Assembly: GCF_002858865.1 (NCBI RefSeq)
Contig: NZ_PJRR01000005.1
Coordinates: 1-64,000, forward strand
DNA: 64,000 nt
From: Caulobacter vibrioides
GTDB lineage: Bacteria > Pseudomonadota > Alphaproteobacteria > Caulobacterales > Caulobacteraceae
Direction: 5' to 3'
In this document: positions 8,650 to 16,201 of the stretch, piece after piece
How positions within the stretch are numbered: position 1 is the stretch's first letter
Layout of the letters: the number at the start of each line of letters is the position of its first letter
The notes under the pieces: generated by a model
Databases searched by the model: none
What the model saw: only the letters and a program-made list of their open reading frames with translations
What the model was told of the DNA's origin: nothing
Translations under genes and position numbers: made by a program

Positions 8650-9090
8650 ATGCGCAAGACCACCTTCCTCATCGCCGGCGGCGCGCTGACGCTGCTGGCC
8701 ACCCAAGCCCTGGCCCAGGACCGCGACTGGGATCGCCGCGACCATCGCTACGAGCAGCGTGACGATCGCTACGACCGCCGTGACGATCGGCGTGATGACC
8801 GCCGTGACGATCGCCGCGATGACCGGCGTGATCGCTGGGGCGGCGGCGGGATCGTGCTGTTCGAGCACCGCGACTTCTATGGCGACGCCCGTCCGGTCCG
8901 CGGCGACATGCCCGATCTGGCCCGGATCGGCTTCAACGACCGGGTGTCGTCGATGCGGATTTCGCGCGGGGCGTGGCAGTTCTGCGAGCACGCCTATTTC
9001 CAGGGGCGCTGCTGGGTCTACGACTATGATGTCGGGGTGCTGCCCAACCGGCAGAACGACCGCTTCAGCTCCGTCCGCCGGCTTCGCTAA
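8650..9090 (+). CDS. Secreted beta/gamma-crystallin protein with charged Arg-Asp repeat
   Basis: A 146-residue protein with signal peptide (MRKTTFLIAGGALTLLATQA, cleavage near ALA-QD), then a tandem DDRR repeat (about residues 25-62) encoded by near-perfect 12-nt DNA repeats around 8755-8835, and a C-terminal beta/gamma-crystallin domain (IVLFEHRDFYGDARPV, WQFCEHAYFQGRCWVY). This domain is clearly a paralogue of the one in the preceding gene, so the pair arose by duplication, with the N-terminal module replaced. The ATG follows a GGGGGG ribosome binding site and the genes are almost contiguous, so co-transcription is likely. The zwitterionic repeat is probably disordered. Confidence 0.8.
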   Translation: MRKTTFLIAGGALTLLATQALAQDRDWDRRDHRYEQRDDRYDRRDDRRDDRRDDRRDDRRDRWGGGGIVLFEHRDFYGDARPVRGDMPDLARIGFNDRVSSMRISRGAWQFCEHAYFQGRCWVYDYDVGVLPNRQNDRFSSVRRLR

Positions 9091-9176
9091 AGTCCTCCGC
9101 CGCGCCAAGCCCTTGAAGCTCGGCGCGGCGCACGGCTAAGATTCAGCAGACCTCGTGGATTGAGTGGAGTTCCCGC

Positions 9177-9314
9177 ATGCGTAAGTTCGTCGTCCTCGCC
9201 GTGGCCGCCTCGGCGCTGCTGGTTTCGGCGTGCAACACGATCGAGGGCGTGGGCCGCGATGTGTCGGCGGCCGGCAAGGCTGTCAGCGGCGCCGCGCGCG
9301 ACGCCAAGCACTAA
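9177..9314 (+). CDS. Entericidin-family small lipoprotein
   Basis: A 45-residue lipoprotein encoded in a gap between longer genes: MRKFVVLAVAASALLVSAC, then NTIEGVGRDVSAAGKAV. The lipobox (LVSAC, lipidated Cys19) and the following N-T-I-E-G-x-G-x-D-V-x-A-A-G-x-A pattern are typical of the EcnA/EcnB family, small lipoproteins often induced by stress. A GGAG ribosome binding site lies 8 nt before the ATG. The family includes toxin and antidote members; no second copy is present here to suggest a pair. Confidence 0.85.
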   Translation: MRKFVVLAVAASALLVSACNTIEGVGRDVSAAGKAVSGAARDAKH

Positions 9315-9374
9315 GGCCTCTACCGCCTCATGCGACGGCTGGTCGCCCTTTTCTAGCCGTCGCTGCGAGCGCAT

Positions 9375-9767
9375 ATGGACGCCATGTCCGAACCCCAGCC
9401 CTCCCCGTCTGTTTTGACAGGCCTCAAGCGCGGTCTGCGCCACCGTTGCCCGAACTGCGGCGATGGTCGGCTGTATCGTCGCTATCTGAAGGTGTCGCCT
9501 GTCTGCGAGGCCTGCGGCCACGAGCTGGGTCTCTATCCCGCCGATGACGGTCCGGCCTATTTCACGATCTTCATCGTCGGCCACATCATCATCGCGCCGA
9601 TGCTGTTCTTCTCCTGGATCTGGGAGGCTTCGCCCTGGCTCGTGGTCCCGGTGACCCTTATCCCGCTGACGACCCTGACGCTCTTGACCCTGCCGCGCGT
9701 CAAGGGCGCGGTGATCGGGACCCTGTGGGCCATCAAGATCCGCAAGGCTGAAGACGCGCCCTCTTGA
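9375..9767 (+). CDS. DUF983 membrane protein
   Basis: A 130-residue DUF983 protein. The N-terminal zinc-ribbon-like part has two CxxC pairs (RHRCPNCGDG and SPVCEACGHELG), followed by YPADDGPAYFTIFIVGHIII and two membrane segments (about residues 60-80 and 88-108). DUF983 proteins are widespread in alphaproteobacteria, often near respiratory or assembly genes, with no proven biochemical role. Two starts are possible, the ATG at 9375 and another at 9384. Confidence 0.85.
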   Translation: MDAMSEPQPSPSVLTGLKRGLRHRCPNCGDGRLYRRYLKVSPVCEACGHELGLYPADDGPAYFTIFIVGHIIIAPMLFFSWIWEASPWLVVPVTLIPLTTLTLLTLPRVKGAVIGTLWAIKIRKAEDAPS

Positions 9768-9870
9768 GGGAACCTTTTGGCTCGGAACCGACAAGCCAGG
9801 CCGCGAATTCCGAACCCATGACCTCGCGCGCCACGGTGGCTGACGCGGGCTCAACGGGAACCTTCGGACC

Positions 9871-10026
9871 ATGCTCGGCACGATTCTCATTATTCTTCTG
9901 ATCCTGGCCCTGGTCGGCGCGCTGCCCACCTGGGGGCACAGCCGGTCGTGGGGCTATTTCCCCAGCGGCGGCCTTGGCTTGATCCTCGTGATCCTGATCA
10001 TCCTGGTTCTGATGGGCAGGCTCTAA
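9871..10026 (+). CDS. DUF3309-family small membrane protein
   Basis: A 51-residue protein (MLGTILIILLILALVGALPT, then WGHSRSWGYFPSGGLGL and a second hydrophobic helix). The two short membrane segments joined by an aromatic and Gly-rich turn match DUF3309, a family of about 50 residues common in proteobacteria with no assigned role. The gene is short and sits in the 430-bp gap between the DUF983 gene and the transporter. Confidence 0.8.
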   Translation: MLGTILIILLILALVGALPTWGHSRSWGYFPSGGLGLILVILIILVLMGRL

Positions 10027-10056
10027 CCCCGCCTTGCCCTGACCCGGCGTTCGCCT

Positions 10057-10198
10057 AATCTCCCCCTTCGAGAGCCTCGCGCGTCAAAACGGAATCGTTT
10101 TGACGCGATAACGAGGCTCTCAATCAAACACTTAGAGCGTGACTTGCGCCGAAACCGGTTCCCACTTTCGGCGTCACGCTCTAGCGAAGGGGGAGATT
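10057..10198. promoter_or_regulatory. 14-bp inverted repeat enclosing a repeat element and pairing with an RBS
   Basis: AATCTCCCCCTTCG at 10057-10070 is the exact reverse complement of CGAAGGGGGAGATT at 10185-10198. The right arm contains the Shine-Dalgarno sequence (AGGGGGAG) of the transporter gene starting at 10201. Between the arms lies a two-hairpin repeat element. In a transcript that includes both arms this would form a three-way junction that hides the ribosome binding site. That the arms match is seen directly; any regulatory effect is inferred. Confidence 0.6.
10070..10184 (-). repeat. Two-hairpin intergenic repeat, copy A (minus orientation)
   Basis: In the reference orientation (minus strand here) it reads: stem 1 AGAGCGTGAC-GCCGAAA / loop GTGGGAACCGG / TTTCGGC-GCAA-GTCACGCTCT; a short AT-rich linker; stem 2 AGAGCCTCG-bulge TTATC-GCGTCAAAAC / loop / GTTTTGACGC-CGAGGCTCT. 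It is nearly the same in stem 1 as copy D at 26254-26369 and shares layout with copies B and C. The element ends 16 nt before the start codon of the transporter gene. Confidence 0.85.
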
Positions 10199-10200
10199 TC

Positions 10201-11634
10201 ATGACGGCGACGACCGAGGCCACGCGCCTGACGCCCGTGGCCAGGGCCCGGGCGATCCTGGGCGGCTCGGCCGGGAACCTGGTCGAATGGTACGACTGGT
10301 TCGCCTACGCCGCCTTCACCCTCTATTTCGCGCCTGCCTTTTTCCCCAAGGGCGACCAGACTGTGCAGTTGCTGCAGGCGGCGGCGGTCTTCTTTCTGGG
10401 GTTCGTCGCCCGCCCGATCGGCGCCTGGATGATGGGCCTCTACGCCGACCACGCCGGCCGTCGCGCGGCGCTGTCGGTGTCGGTGTCGCTGATGTGCGCC
10501 GGCGCCTTCATCATCGCCATCACCCCTGACTTCCAGACCATCGGCCTGTGGGCGCCGGCGATCCTGCTGTTCGCCCGCGTGCTGCAGGGCCTGTCGGTCG
10601 GCGGCGAGTACGGGGCCAGCGCCACCTATATGAGCGAGATGGCCGGCAAGGCGCGGCGCGGCTTCTGGTCCAGCTTCCACTATGTGACCCTGATCGCCGG
10701 CCAATTGCTGGCGCTGGGCGTGCTGATCATCCTGCAACGCACCCTGGGCGAAGAAGCCTTGAAGGAATGGGCCTGGCGGGTGCCGTTCATCATCGGCGCC
10801 CTGCTGGCGGTCGTGGTGTTCTGGATCCGGCGCGGCCTGGAGGAGAGCGTCTCCTTCAAGCGCCCGGCGCAAAGCGAGACCCTGTCGCGCGGGCAGATCA
10901 TCAGCGCCGGCGCCTTCCTGTCGCTGACCATAGCCTCGGGTGTCGTCGGCCTGATGGGCGGTCCGCTGGCCAAGGCAGGCCAGTATCTGGGCGCGGCCTT
11001 CCTGGTGCTGTTCTTCGTGTCGCTGATCGTGCCGCTGATCCGGCGCCATCCGCGCGAGAGCCTGCTGATCATGGGCCTGACCGCCGGCGGGTCGCTGACC
11101 TTCTATGTGTACACCACCTACATGCAGAAGTTCCTGGTCAACACCGCGGGCTTCAGCAAGGCGCAGGCCTCGGAGATCAGCGCGCTCAGCCTGATCGCCT
11201 TCATGCTCATGCAGCCCCTGGCGGGCTGGCTGTCGGACCGCTTCGGTCGCAAGCCGATGCTGATCATCGCCTTCGGCGGCGGGGTCCTGACGATCTGGCC
11301 GATCATGACCGCCATCAGCCAGACGAACTCGGTCGGCGTGGCTCTGGCCCTGATCCTCGTGGGGGTCGCGTTCCAGTCCTGCTACACCGCGATCAGCGCC
11401 GTGGTGAAGGCCGAGATGTTCCCGGCCGAGATCCGCGCCCTGGGCGTGGCCCTGCCCTACGCCCTGGCCAATGTGCTGTTCGGCGGCACGGCCGAGATGG
11501 TCGCCCTGACCTTCAAGCACGAGAATCTGGAAAGCACCTTCTATGTCTATGTCGCTGCGGTGATGACCATTGGTCTGATCTGCTCGATCATCCTGAAGGA
11601 CACCGGTCGCCATAGCCTGATCCACGAGGACTAG
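10201..11634 (+). CDS. MFS transporter, metabolite:H+ symporter (MHS) type
   Basis: A 477-residue inner-membrane transporter with 12 or more membrane segments, related to KgtP/ProP-type MHS symporters that move dicarboxylates or zwitterions with protons. Family marks are GGSAGNLVEWYDWFAYAAFT near the N-terminus, the loop 2-3 signature (GLYADHAGRRAAL), ARVLQGLSVGGEYGASATYM in TM4, and the repeat of the loop motif (GWLSDRFGRKPML) at about residue 358. It is about 40 residues longer than typical KgtP because of extra hydrophobic sequence in the centre (about 235-300). The ATG at 10201 has a strong AGGGGGAG site that lies in an inverted repeat. Substrate not deducible. Confidence 0.85.
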   Translation: MTATTEATRLTPVARARAILGGSAGNLVEWYDWFAYAAFTLYFAPAFFPKGDQTVQLLQAAAVFFLGFVARPIGAWMMGLYADHAGRRAALSVSVSLMCAGAFIIAITPDFQTIGLWAPAILLFARVLQGLSVGGEYGASATYMSEMAGKARRGFWSSFHYVTLIAGQLLALGVLIILQRTLGEEALKEWAWRVPFIIGALLAVVVFWIRRGLEESVSFKRPAQSETLSRGQIISAGAFLSLTIASGVVGLMGGPLAKAGQYLGAAFLVLFFVSLIVPLIRRHPRESLLIMGLTAGGSLTFYVYTTYMQKFLVNTAGFSKAQASEISALSLIAFMLMQPLAGWLSDRFGRKPMLIIAFGGGVLTIWPIMTAISQTNSVGVALALILVGVAFQSCYTAISAVVKAEMFPAEIRALGVALPYALANVLFGGTAEMVALTFKHENLESTFYVYVAAVMTIGLICSIILKDTGRHSLIHED

Positions 11635-11674
11635 GCCCTTTTTCCGACTCTCCGCCCAAGGCTAGAGTTCCTCC

Positions 11675-12424
11675 ATGCCCTTGCTCGACATCCTCGCCGT
11701 GACCGTCTTCGCCTGCTGCTGGCTGCTGTACGAACCGATGCTCAAGCGCATCGGCGAGAGCGGCGCCGTGCTCAACACCGACATGACGGTGATCCGCCGC
11801 CGGTGGATGCAGGAAATGGCGGTGCGCGAGATCGCGCTGCTGGACGGTCAGTTGCTGGGGCACGCGATCAATTCGGCGAGCTTTTTCGCCTCCTCGAACC
11901 TGATCCTGATCGCGGCCGCCGCCGGCGTGCTGTTCGGGGGCGACAACGCGCTCAAGAGCGTCGAAGGCCTGGCCGTGCTGGCCAAGACCACGCCGCTGAT
12001 GTTCCAGATCAAGTTGGGCCTTGTCCTCGTGGCCCTGGCGCGAGGATTGCTCGACTTCATCTGGTCGATCCGCCAGATGAACTATTGCCTGGCCGCGATC
12101 GGCGCGACGCCGATGTGGGCGCCGAACGCGGTTCTGGCTGAATATGCCGAAGCCGCCGGCGGGATCTTGAACCCGGCGCTGTCGGCGTTCAATGCGGGCG
12201 TGCGGGCCTACTATTTCGCTCTGGCGGCGGCGGTCTGGTTGCTGGGCCCCCTGCCCTTCCTGACCGCCACGCTCGGCGCGATGCTGCTGCTGCTGTGGCG
12301 ACAGCGTCGAAGCAGCGCGTCTGTGGCGGTCCGCAAGGTGCGGCAGATCCTGGAGCGGCAGCCGGTCGTGCACGGCCCTCACCTGAGCCGCACGTCGTCC
12401 ACGCCGCCCGAGGATCGCATCTGA
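11675..12424 (+). CDS. DUF599 membrane protein
   Basis: A 249-residue DUF599 protein. The family core is visible as hydrophobic segments at about 5-22, 75-95, 115-135 and 190-220, plus the conserved stretches RRRWMQEMAVREIALLDGQL, SASFFASSNLILIAAAAGVL and FIWSIRQMNYCLAAIGATP. No function is established for the family. The basic Arg/Ser-rich C-terminal tail (about 220-249) is probably cytoplasmic. Gene is followed immediately by a palindromic repeat. Confidence 0.85.
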   Translation: MPLLDILAVTVFACCWLLYEPMLKRIGESGAVLNTDMTVIRRRWMQEMAVREIALLDGQLLGHAINSASFFASSNLILIAAAAGVLFGGDNALKSVEGLAVLAKTTPLMFQIKLGLVLVALARGLLDFIWSIRQMNYCLAAIGATPMWAPNAVLAEYAEAAGGILNPALSAFNAGVRAYYFALAAAVWLLGPLPFLTATLGAMLLLLWRQRRSSASVAVRKVRQILERQPVVHGPHLSRTSSTPPEDRI

Positions 12425-12436
12425 TTGGAGCGCCCA

Positions 12437-12552
12437 AGAGCGTTCTCCGATCAGTGTGAAGCGGTGATCGGATCGAAGAACGCTCTAAACTTTTGAAATA
12501 GAGCCCTTTTTATCCGATCTGATTGGTTCAATCAGATCGGAAAGGGCTCTAG
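12437..12552 (+). repeat. Two-hairpin intergenic repeat, copy B
   Basis: Stem 1: AGAGCGTTCT-CCGATCA / loop GTGTGAAGCGG / TGATCGG-short bulge-AGAACGCTCT. Linker AAACTTTTGAAAT. Stem 2: AGAGCCCTTT-bulge TTATC-CGATCTGATT / GGTTC / AATCAGATCG-G-AAAGGGCTCT, ending CTAG. It lies just downstream of the DUF599 gene. The stems differ from copies A and D but pair equally well. Confidence 0.85.
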
Positions 12553-13112
12553 GCGGGGCGGAAGGAACAACGCTGCAGCGGTCGCGTTCTCACGCCGTGA
12601 GCCGACGATGCATCCCAGATACAATAAGCCCCGCCGGTGACGCGGTCTCCGGCGGGGCTAATGGGAAGTCTTGTGGGTAGACCCTCTCTTCATATCTTAA
12701 CCGGCGCCGGTTCGCAACCTTTCTGCTCCAAGAATCCGACACTTAGTCGTGAATTCAGAGCACAACTTACGCTATTGCGGAGCGCGCCTCAGATTCCTGA
12801 CGCAGCGGTCAAAATATCAACGATGACACCGCGACCATCAAACAGAGTGGAAGTTATCTAACAATTTATCGAGTTCTCCGACACTAGCTCCACATCAAGA
12901 AATAAGATCCCCGCCCCTGCCATAAACATTACAAGCCCGGATTAACGCCTCCGGTTCATAAAAATACACTTTTGCAGATCGTGACGAACAGAAACAAAGT
13001 TCGGAGTTTCGTGCATCACTCTCCAAAAAAGGCGAAATCAGACCGCAGCCCCTCCCGCCACCAGCAGGTGACGCGCACCGAGCTATCGCTAAGCGCGCGG
13101 CGAGATTTCCCG
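12553..13112. other. 560-bp gap between convergent genes; no gene seen
   Basis: No convincing coding region is seen. The stretch 12820-13020 is notably AT-rich for this genome. It contains a strong GC hairpin (12627-12659), a perfect 12-bp palindrome ACCGGCGCCGGT near 12700 and nothing resembling the flanking proteins. A small transcript on the minus strand ending at the hairpin is possible but unsupported by a clear promoter. Confidence 0.5.
12627..12659 (-). terminator. Strong GC hairpin, possible minus-strand terminator
   Basis: AGCCCCGCCGG (12627-12637) pairs perfectly with CCGGCGGGGCT (12649-12659) around an 11-nt loop. On the minus strand it is followed by TTATTGTAT, a weak U-rich tail; on the plus strand no T-run follows. 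It could end transcripts that read past the methyltransferase gene or an unannotated small RNA. Confidence 0.4.
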
Positions 13113-14648
13113 TCAGACGCCCAAGGCGTTCCAGATCGGCAGAACGTGCGCGCCCCAATGCGTGGCCTGGGCGCGGAGCTCGGTGAGGTTGTCCTCGCCC
13201 TGAAGCGTGGCGCCGTCTTTGATGATGGCTTGGCCTTGTCCCTGGAGGACCTGATAGGCGAAGCTCGCCCAGTCCTCGGCCGTCTTGCCGCCATTCTGAC
13301 GGCTGAGCCAGAAGAGCTGGGCAAATCGCGACGCCGTGATCCCGCCGCCCGTGATCGGAGAGGCAAAATAGGCGATGTCGCCGACCGAAAGCGAACGGCG
13401 GGCGATCGTCTTGTTCAAGGCCAGGGTTCGAGCCTTAGCCTTGCTGACATCCTGCGCGGCCGCGGCGGTGGTGATCACCCCCAGCCCCAAGAGGATGGTC
13501 AGCGCCGACGACAACTGACCAAAGTGGAGGCTCTTGCTGGCCAAGTGCGTCTCGAGCTCAAGAACCGAGTGCGGCTTGTGGTCGAGCAAGATTTCAAACA
13601 GCGGCTGGTAGACGTCGTCGTTCAACGTCGCCTCGCCGATCACGCCGCGCACCTTGGTCGGCAGGTCGGCTTGGGCGACCGTCATGACCACGCGCTCCTC
13701 GCGCATGGCGGCGACCTGTTCATGGCCGACCAGAGCCCGCACGCCGCGCACCCAGTAGTCGCGCCGGAACTGCTGGTTCATGCAGAAGTCGCGAATGGTC
13801 TCCCGGAGCGAAACATCGGAGACGTCTCGCATGAACTCCGTCTGCTGCGGCGTCATGTTGAGGTCATAGAGGTTGTCGAGCACATGGGCTGAGCAGGCGA
13901 ACCCGACCTTGGCGTCGCCGAGCCAGTTCTCCACGTCAGCGAAGTACATCGGGTGCCAGTCGCGGTTCATGTACTCGTGGGCCAGGTACTTCCGGTCCTG
14001 CGCCTTGACCTGCTTGAGCCTTTCGACCGCGCCCGGATTGACCTTGGCGTACAGCGGATCGAGGGCCAGAAACTGATCAATGAAGTTCAGAGCCGCATCG
14101 GTCTGACCGATAACACCCTGCCCCGGCGCGCCCATGACGTCGGCATGGCGCTTCATCAGGTGGCGAATGGGCGCCGATGACGACCAGCCCGGCAGCGTGT
14201 TGTAGGAGATGTAGAGCACGCCGCCCGGGCGGAGCTTGCGACGAATGAAGTCGACCAGCACGTGGCGATTTTGGTCGGAGATCCAGGTCCAGATGCCGTG
14301 GAGCCCGATGAAGTCGAAGTCCGGCAGGTCCTTGCGATTACAGAACTCGGCGAAGGCCTCGTCGTAGAGCTTGGCCTCCGCGCCCGACAGACGGACCATC
14401 TCTGCGGCGAAGGCCGCCTGTGAGGGGTTGAAGTCGGTTCCGTACCAGTTGATCCCCGGCTGTGCTGCGGCGTGGATCGAGACCGAGAGGCCCTGGCCAA
14501 ACCCGAGCTCGCAGGCGTTCTCGATCTTGGGAGCGTGGCGGCCGACCGTCAGGAGCGGAAGGCGGCAGCGGAGCGGGTTCAGCTCGCCGTAATAGCCAAA
14601 CGTATAGTTGACGTCCGTGACATAGCCGGCGCTCCACTCAGTCGACAC
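13113..14648 (-). CDS. SAM-dependent methyltransferase with regulatory domain
   Basis: A 511-residue protein with an N-terminal class I methyltransferase domain (about 30-200): motif I is ENACELGFGQGLSVSIHAAA, the acidic post-motif is INWYGTDFNPSQA, and DFDFIGLHGIWTWI and LRPGGVLYISYNTLPGW follow. The middle (about 200-300) fits the predicted methyltransferase regulatory domain, and the C-terminal 180 residues form a winged-helix-like region with no family I can name. Such proteins often sit with surface-polysaccharide genes, and the divergent neighbour is a GT4 glycosyltransferase, so a sugar-methylation role is inferred. I used GTG at 14648, preceded by GAGGGGGGGG; the ATG at 14708 would add 20 unlikely residues. 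Confidence 0.75.
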   Translation of the reverse strand: MSTEWSAGYVTDVNYTFGYYGELNPLRCRLPLLTVGRHAPKIENACELGFGQGLSVSIHAAAQPGINWYGTDFNPSQAAFAAEMVRLSGAEAKLYDEAFAEFCNRKDLPDFDFIGLHGIWTWISDQNRHVLVDFIRRKLRPGGVLYISYNTLPGWSSSAPIRHLMKRHADVMGAPGQGVIGQTDAALNFIDQFLALDPLYAKVNPGAVERLKQVKAQDRKYLAHEYMNRDWHPMYFADVENWLGDAKVGFACSAHVLDNLYDLNMTPQQTEFMRDVSDVSLRETIRDFCMNQQFRRDYWVRGVRALVGHEQVAAMREERVVMTVAQADLPTKVRGVIGEATLNDDVYQPLFEILLDHKPHSVLELETHLASKSLHFGQLSSALTILLGLGVITTAAAAQDVSKAKARTLALNKTIARRSLSVGDIAYFASPITGGGITASRFAQLFWLSRQNGGKTAEDWASFAYQVLQGQGQAIIKDGATLQGEDNLTELRAQATHWGAHVLPIWNALGV

Positions 14649-14802
14649 GTATCCCCCCCCTCGGCGCAGTGGGCCGCCATTGCTGCATGCAAACCTTTCG
14701 CATGACAAGATCGCCTGACGCGGCCCCGCCCAGCTTTGCTGGTGTCGGCTCGGCCTGAACGGCTATACGGTCGCCCATGCGTCTCGCCCGCCTGCATCAC
14801 CC

Positions 14803-16092
14803 ATGACCTCACGCCTGCTTGAGATATGGCGCCGCCTGCCCACGCCCATCCGGCGCTCGGCGCACGTCGTCGCCGGCGCCCCGCGCGCCGCTCTGGAGGC
14901 GCTGGACAAGGCCTTGGCCGAGCACCGACACCGGAGTGCGGAAAGAACCGCCTTGGCGCGCGCCCGCAGACGCGCCGGTCCCAGGGGTTTGTCACCCACG
15001 CTCCCGGTGACGGTCATCGGCTTCCATGGCGCGGTGCACGGTCTGGGCGAAGGCGCACGGATGCTGGCGCGCGGGTTTGGCGACATGGGCCTTGGGGTCC
15101 GCGCCTTGGACCTGTCGGCGTCCGTCGGCTTCGCCGCCGAGATCGCCCCGGCCTATTCTTCGCCGGATCCCGACGAACGCGGGGTCACGATCTCGCACAT
15201 CAATCCCCCAGAGCTTCTGCGATGGGCGCGGGAGACCGAAGGCCGTTTCCTGGAGGGCCGCCGGCACATCGGCTACTGGGCCTGGGAGCTGGAAGAGGTC
15301 CCGTCCGACTGGCTCCCCGCCTTCGATTTCGTCGACGAGGTCTGGACCCCCTCCGCCTTCGCCGCTGACGCTATCCGTCGCGTGGCCCCGCGGGGCGTAA
15401 AGGTTACGCCGGTCCCCTACCCGCTCTATCTCAATCCGCGCCCGCAGGCCGATCGCCAGCGCTTTGGCCTGCCGGATGACAGGGTCGTCGTGCTGATGGC
15501 CTTCGATCTGCGTTCGACCGCCCAGCGCAAGAATCCCGACGCGGCGCTGCGCGCCTTTCGGGACGCCACAGTCAAGGCGACACGTCCCGCAACCCTTGTC
15601 TGTAAAGTCGTCGGCGCGGACCTCTATCCCGAGACCTTTCAAGCGCTCGCCGCCGAGGTGGCCGACGATCCGTCCATCCAGCTGCTGACGGACAACCTGT
15701 CGGCGCAGGACATGGCCGCCCTCACCGCCAGCAGCGACATCGTGCTGTCCCTTCACCGGTCCGAGGGTTACGGCCTGCTGCTCGCCGAAGCGATATGGCT
15801 CGGCAAGCCCACCCTGGCGACAGGCTGGTCATCGAACGTGGAGTTCATGGACCCGGCGTCCAGCCAGTTCGTCGACTATCGGCTGGTTCCCGTGGAGGGC
15901 GATGGCGTCATCTATCGCGCCGGGCGCTGGGCCGACGCTGATGTGGGCGACGCCGCCGAAAAGCTGGCGCGGATGATCTCCGACGACGCCTGGCGCAACA
16001 CCCTGGCCGCCGCGACGGCGCGGAACGGTCACGTCTCGTTCAACCGCGACGCCTGGGTGGCGATGACGAGCGCACTGCTGCCCCTGACCTAG
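14803..16092 (+). CDS. GT4-type glycosyltransferase
   Basis: A 429-residue GT-B fold enzyme. After a basic N-terminal helix (1-60), the N-domain starts at TLPVTVIGFHGAVHGLGEGA, and IGYWAWELEEVPSDWLPAFD followed by VDEVWTPSAFAADAIRR is typical of GT4 enzymes of surface-polysaccharide clusters. The C-domain binds the nucleotide sugar and carries the E-x7-E pattern SEGYGLLLAE (about 322-331). It is cytoplasmic or peripheral at the inner membrane; donor and acceptor are unknown. The TAG stop (16090-16092) is formed by the first bases of the adjoining palindromic repeat (CTAGAGC), so the repeat may have set the C-terminus. Confidence 0.85.
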   Translation: MTSRLLEIWRRLPTPIRRSAHVVAGAPRAALEALDKALAEHRHRSAERTALARARRRAGPRGLSPTLPVTVIGFHGAVHGLGEGARMLARGFGDMGLGVRALDLSASVGFAAEIAPAYSSPDPDERGVTISHINPPELLRWARETEGRFLEGRRHIGYWAWELEEVPSDWLPAFDFVDEVWTPSAFAADAIRRVAPRGVKVTPVPYPLYLNPRPQADRQRFGLPDDRVVVLMAFDLRSTAQRKNPDAALRAFRDATVKATRPATLVCKVVGADLYPETFQALAAEVADDPSIQLLTDNLSAQDMAALTASSDIVLSLHRSEGYGLLLAEAIWLGKPTLATGWSSNVEFMDPASSQFVDYRLVPVEGDGVIYRAGRWADADVGDAAEKLARMISDDAWRNTLAAATARNGHVSFNRDAWVAMTSALLPLT

Positions 16093-16201
16093 AGCGTTCT
16101 CCGATCAGTGTGAAACGGTGACCAAAGAACGTTCTAAGCTTCTCAAATAGAAACCTTTTCATCCGATCGGATTGAGGCGATCCGATCGGAAAGGGCTCTA
16201 G
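16089..16201 (+). repeat. Two-hairpin intergenic repeat, copy C, supplying both flanking stop codons
   Basis: Begins CTAGAGCGTTCT-CCGATCA / loop GTGTGAAACGG / TGA with a degraded 3' side ending AGAACGTTCT, then a linker, then stem 2 with bulge TCATC and inner CCGATCGGAT / ATCCGATCGG, ending AAGGGCTCTAG. The left CTAG provides the TAG stop of the plus-strand glycosyltransferase and the right CTAG provides the TAG stop of the minus-strand cupin-like gene. Confidence 0.85.

Noticed and set aside
10070..10184. Repeat elements considered as CRISPR units
   Set aside because: They are single dispersed palindromes, not regularly spaced direct repeats, and no cas gene is present.
12637..12861. A 74-codon frame in the gap after DUF599
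   Set aside because: Starts inside the strong hairpin, has no ribosome binding site and no protein-like features.
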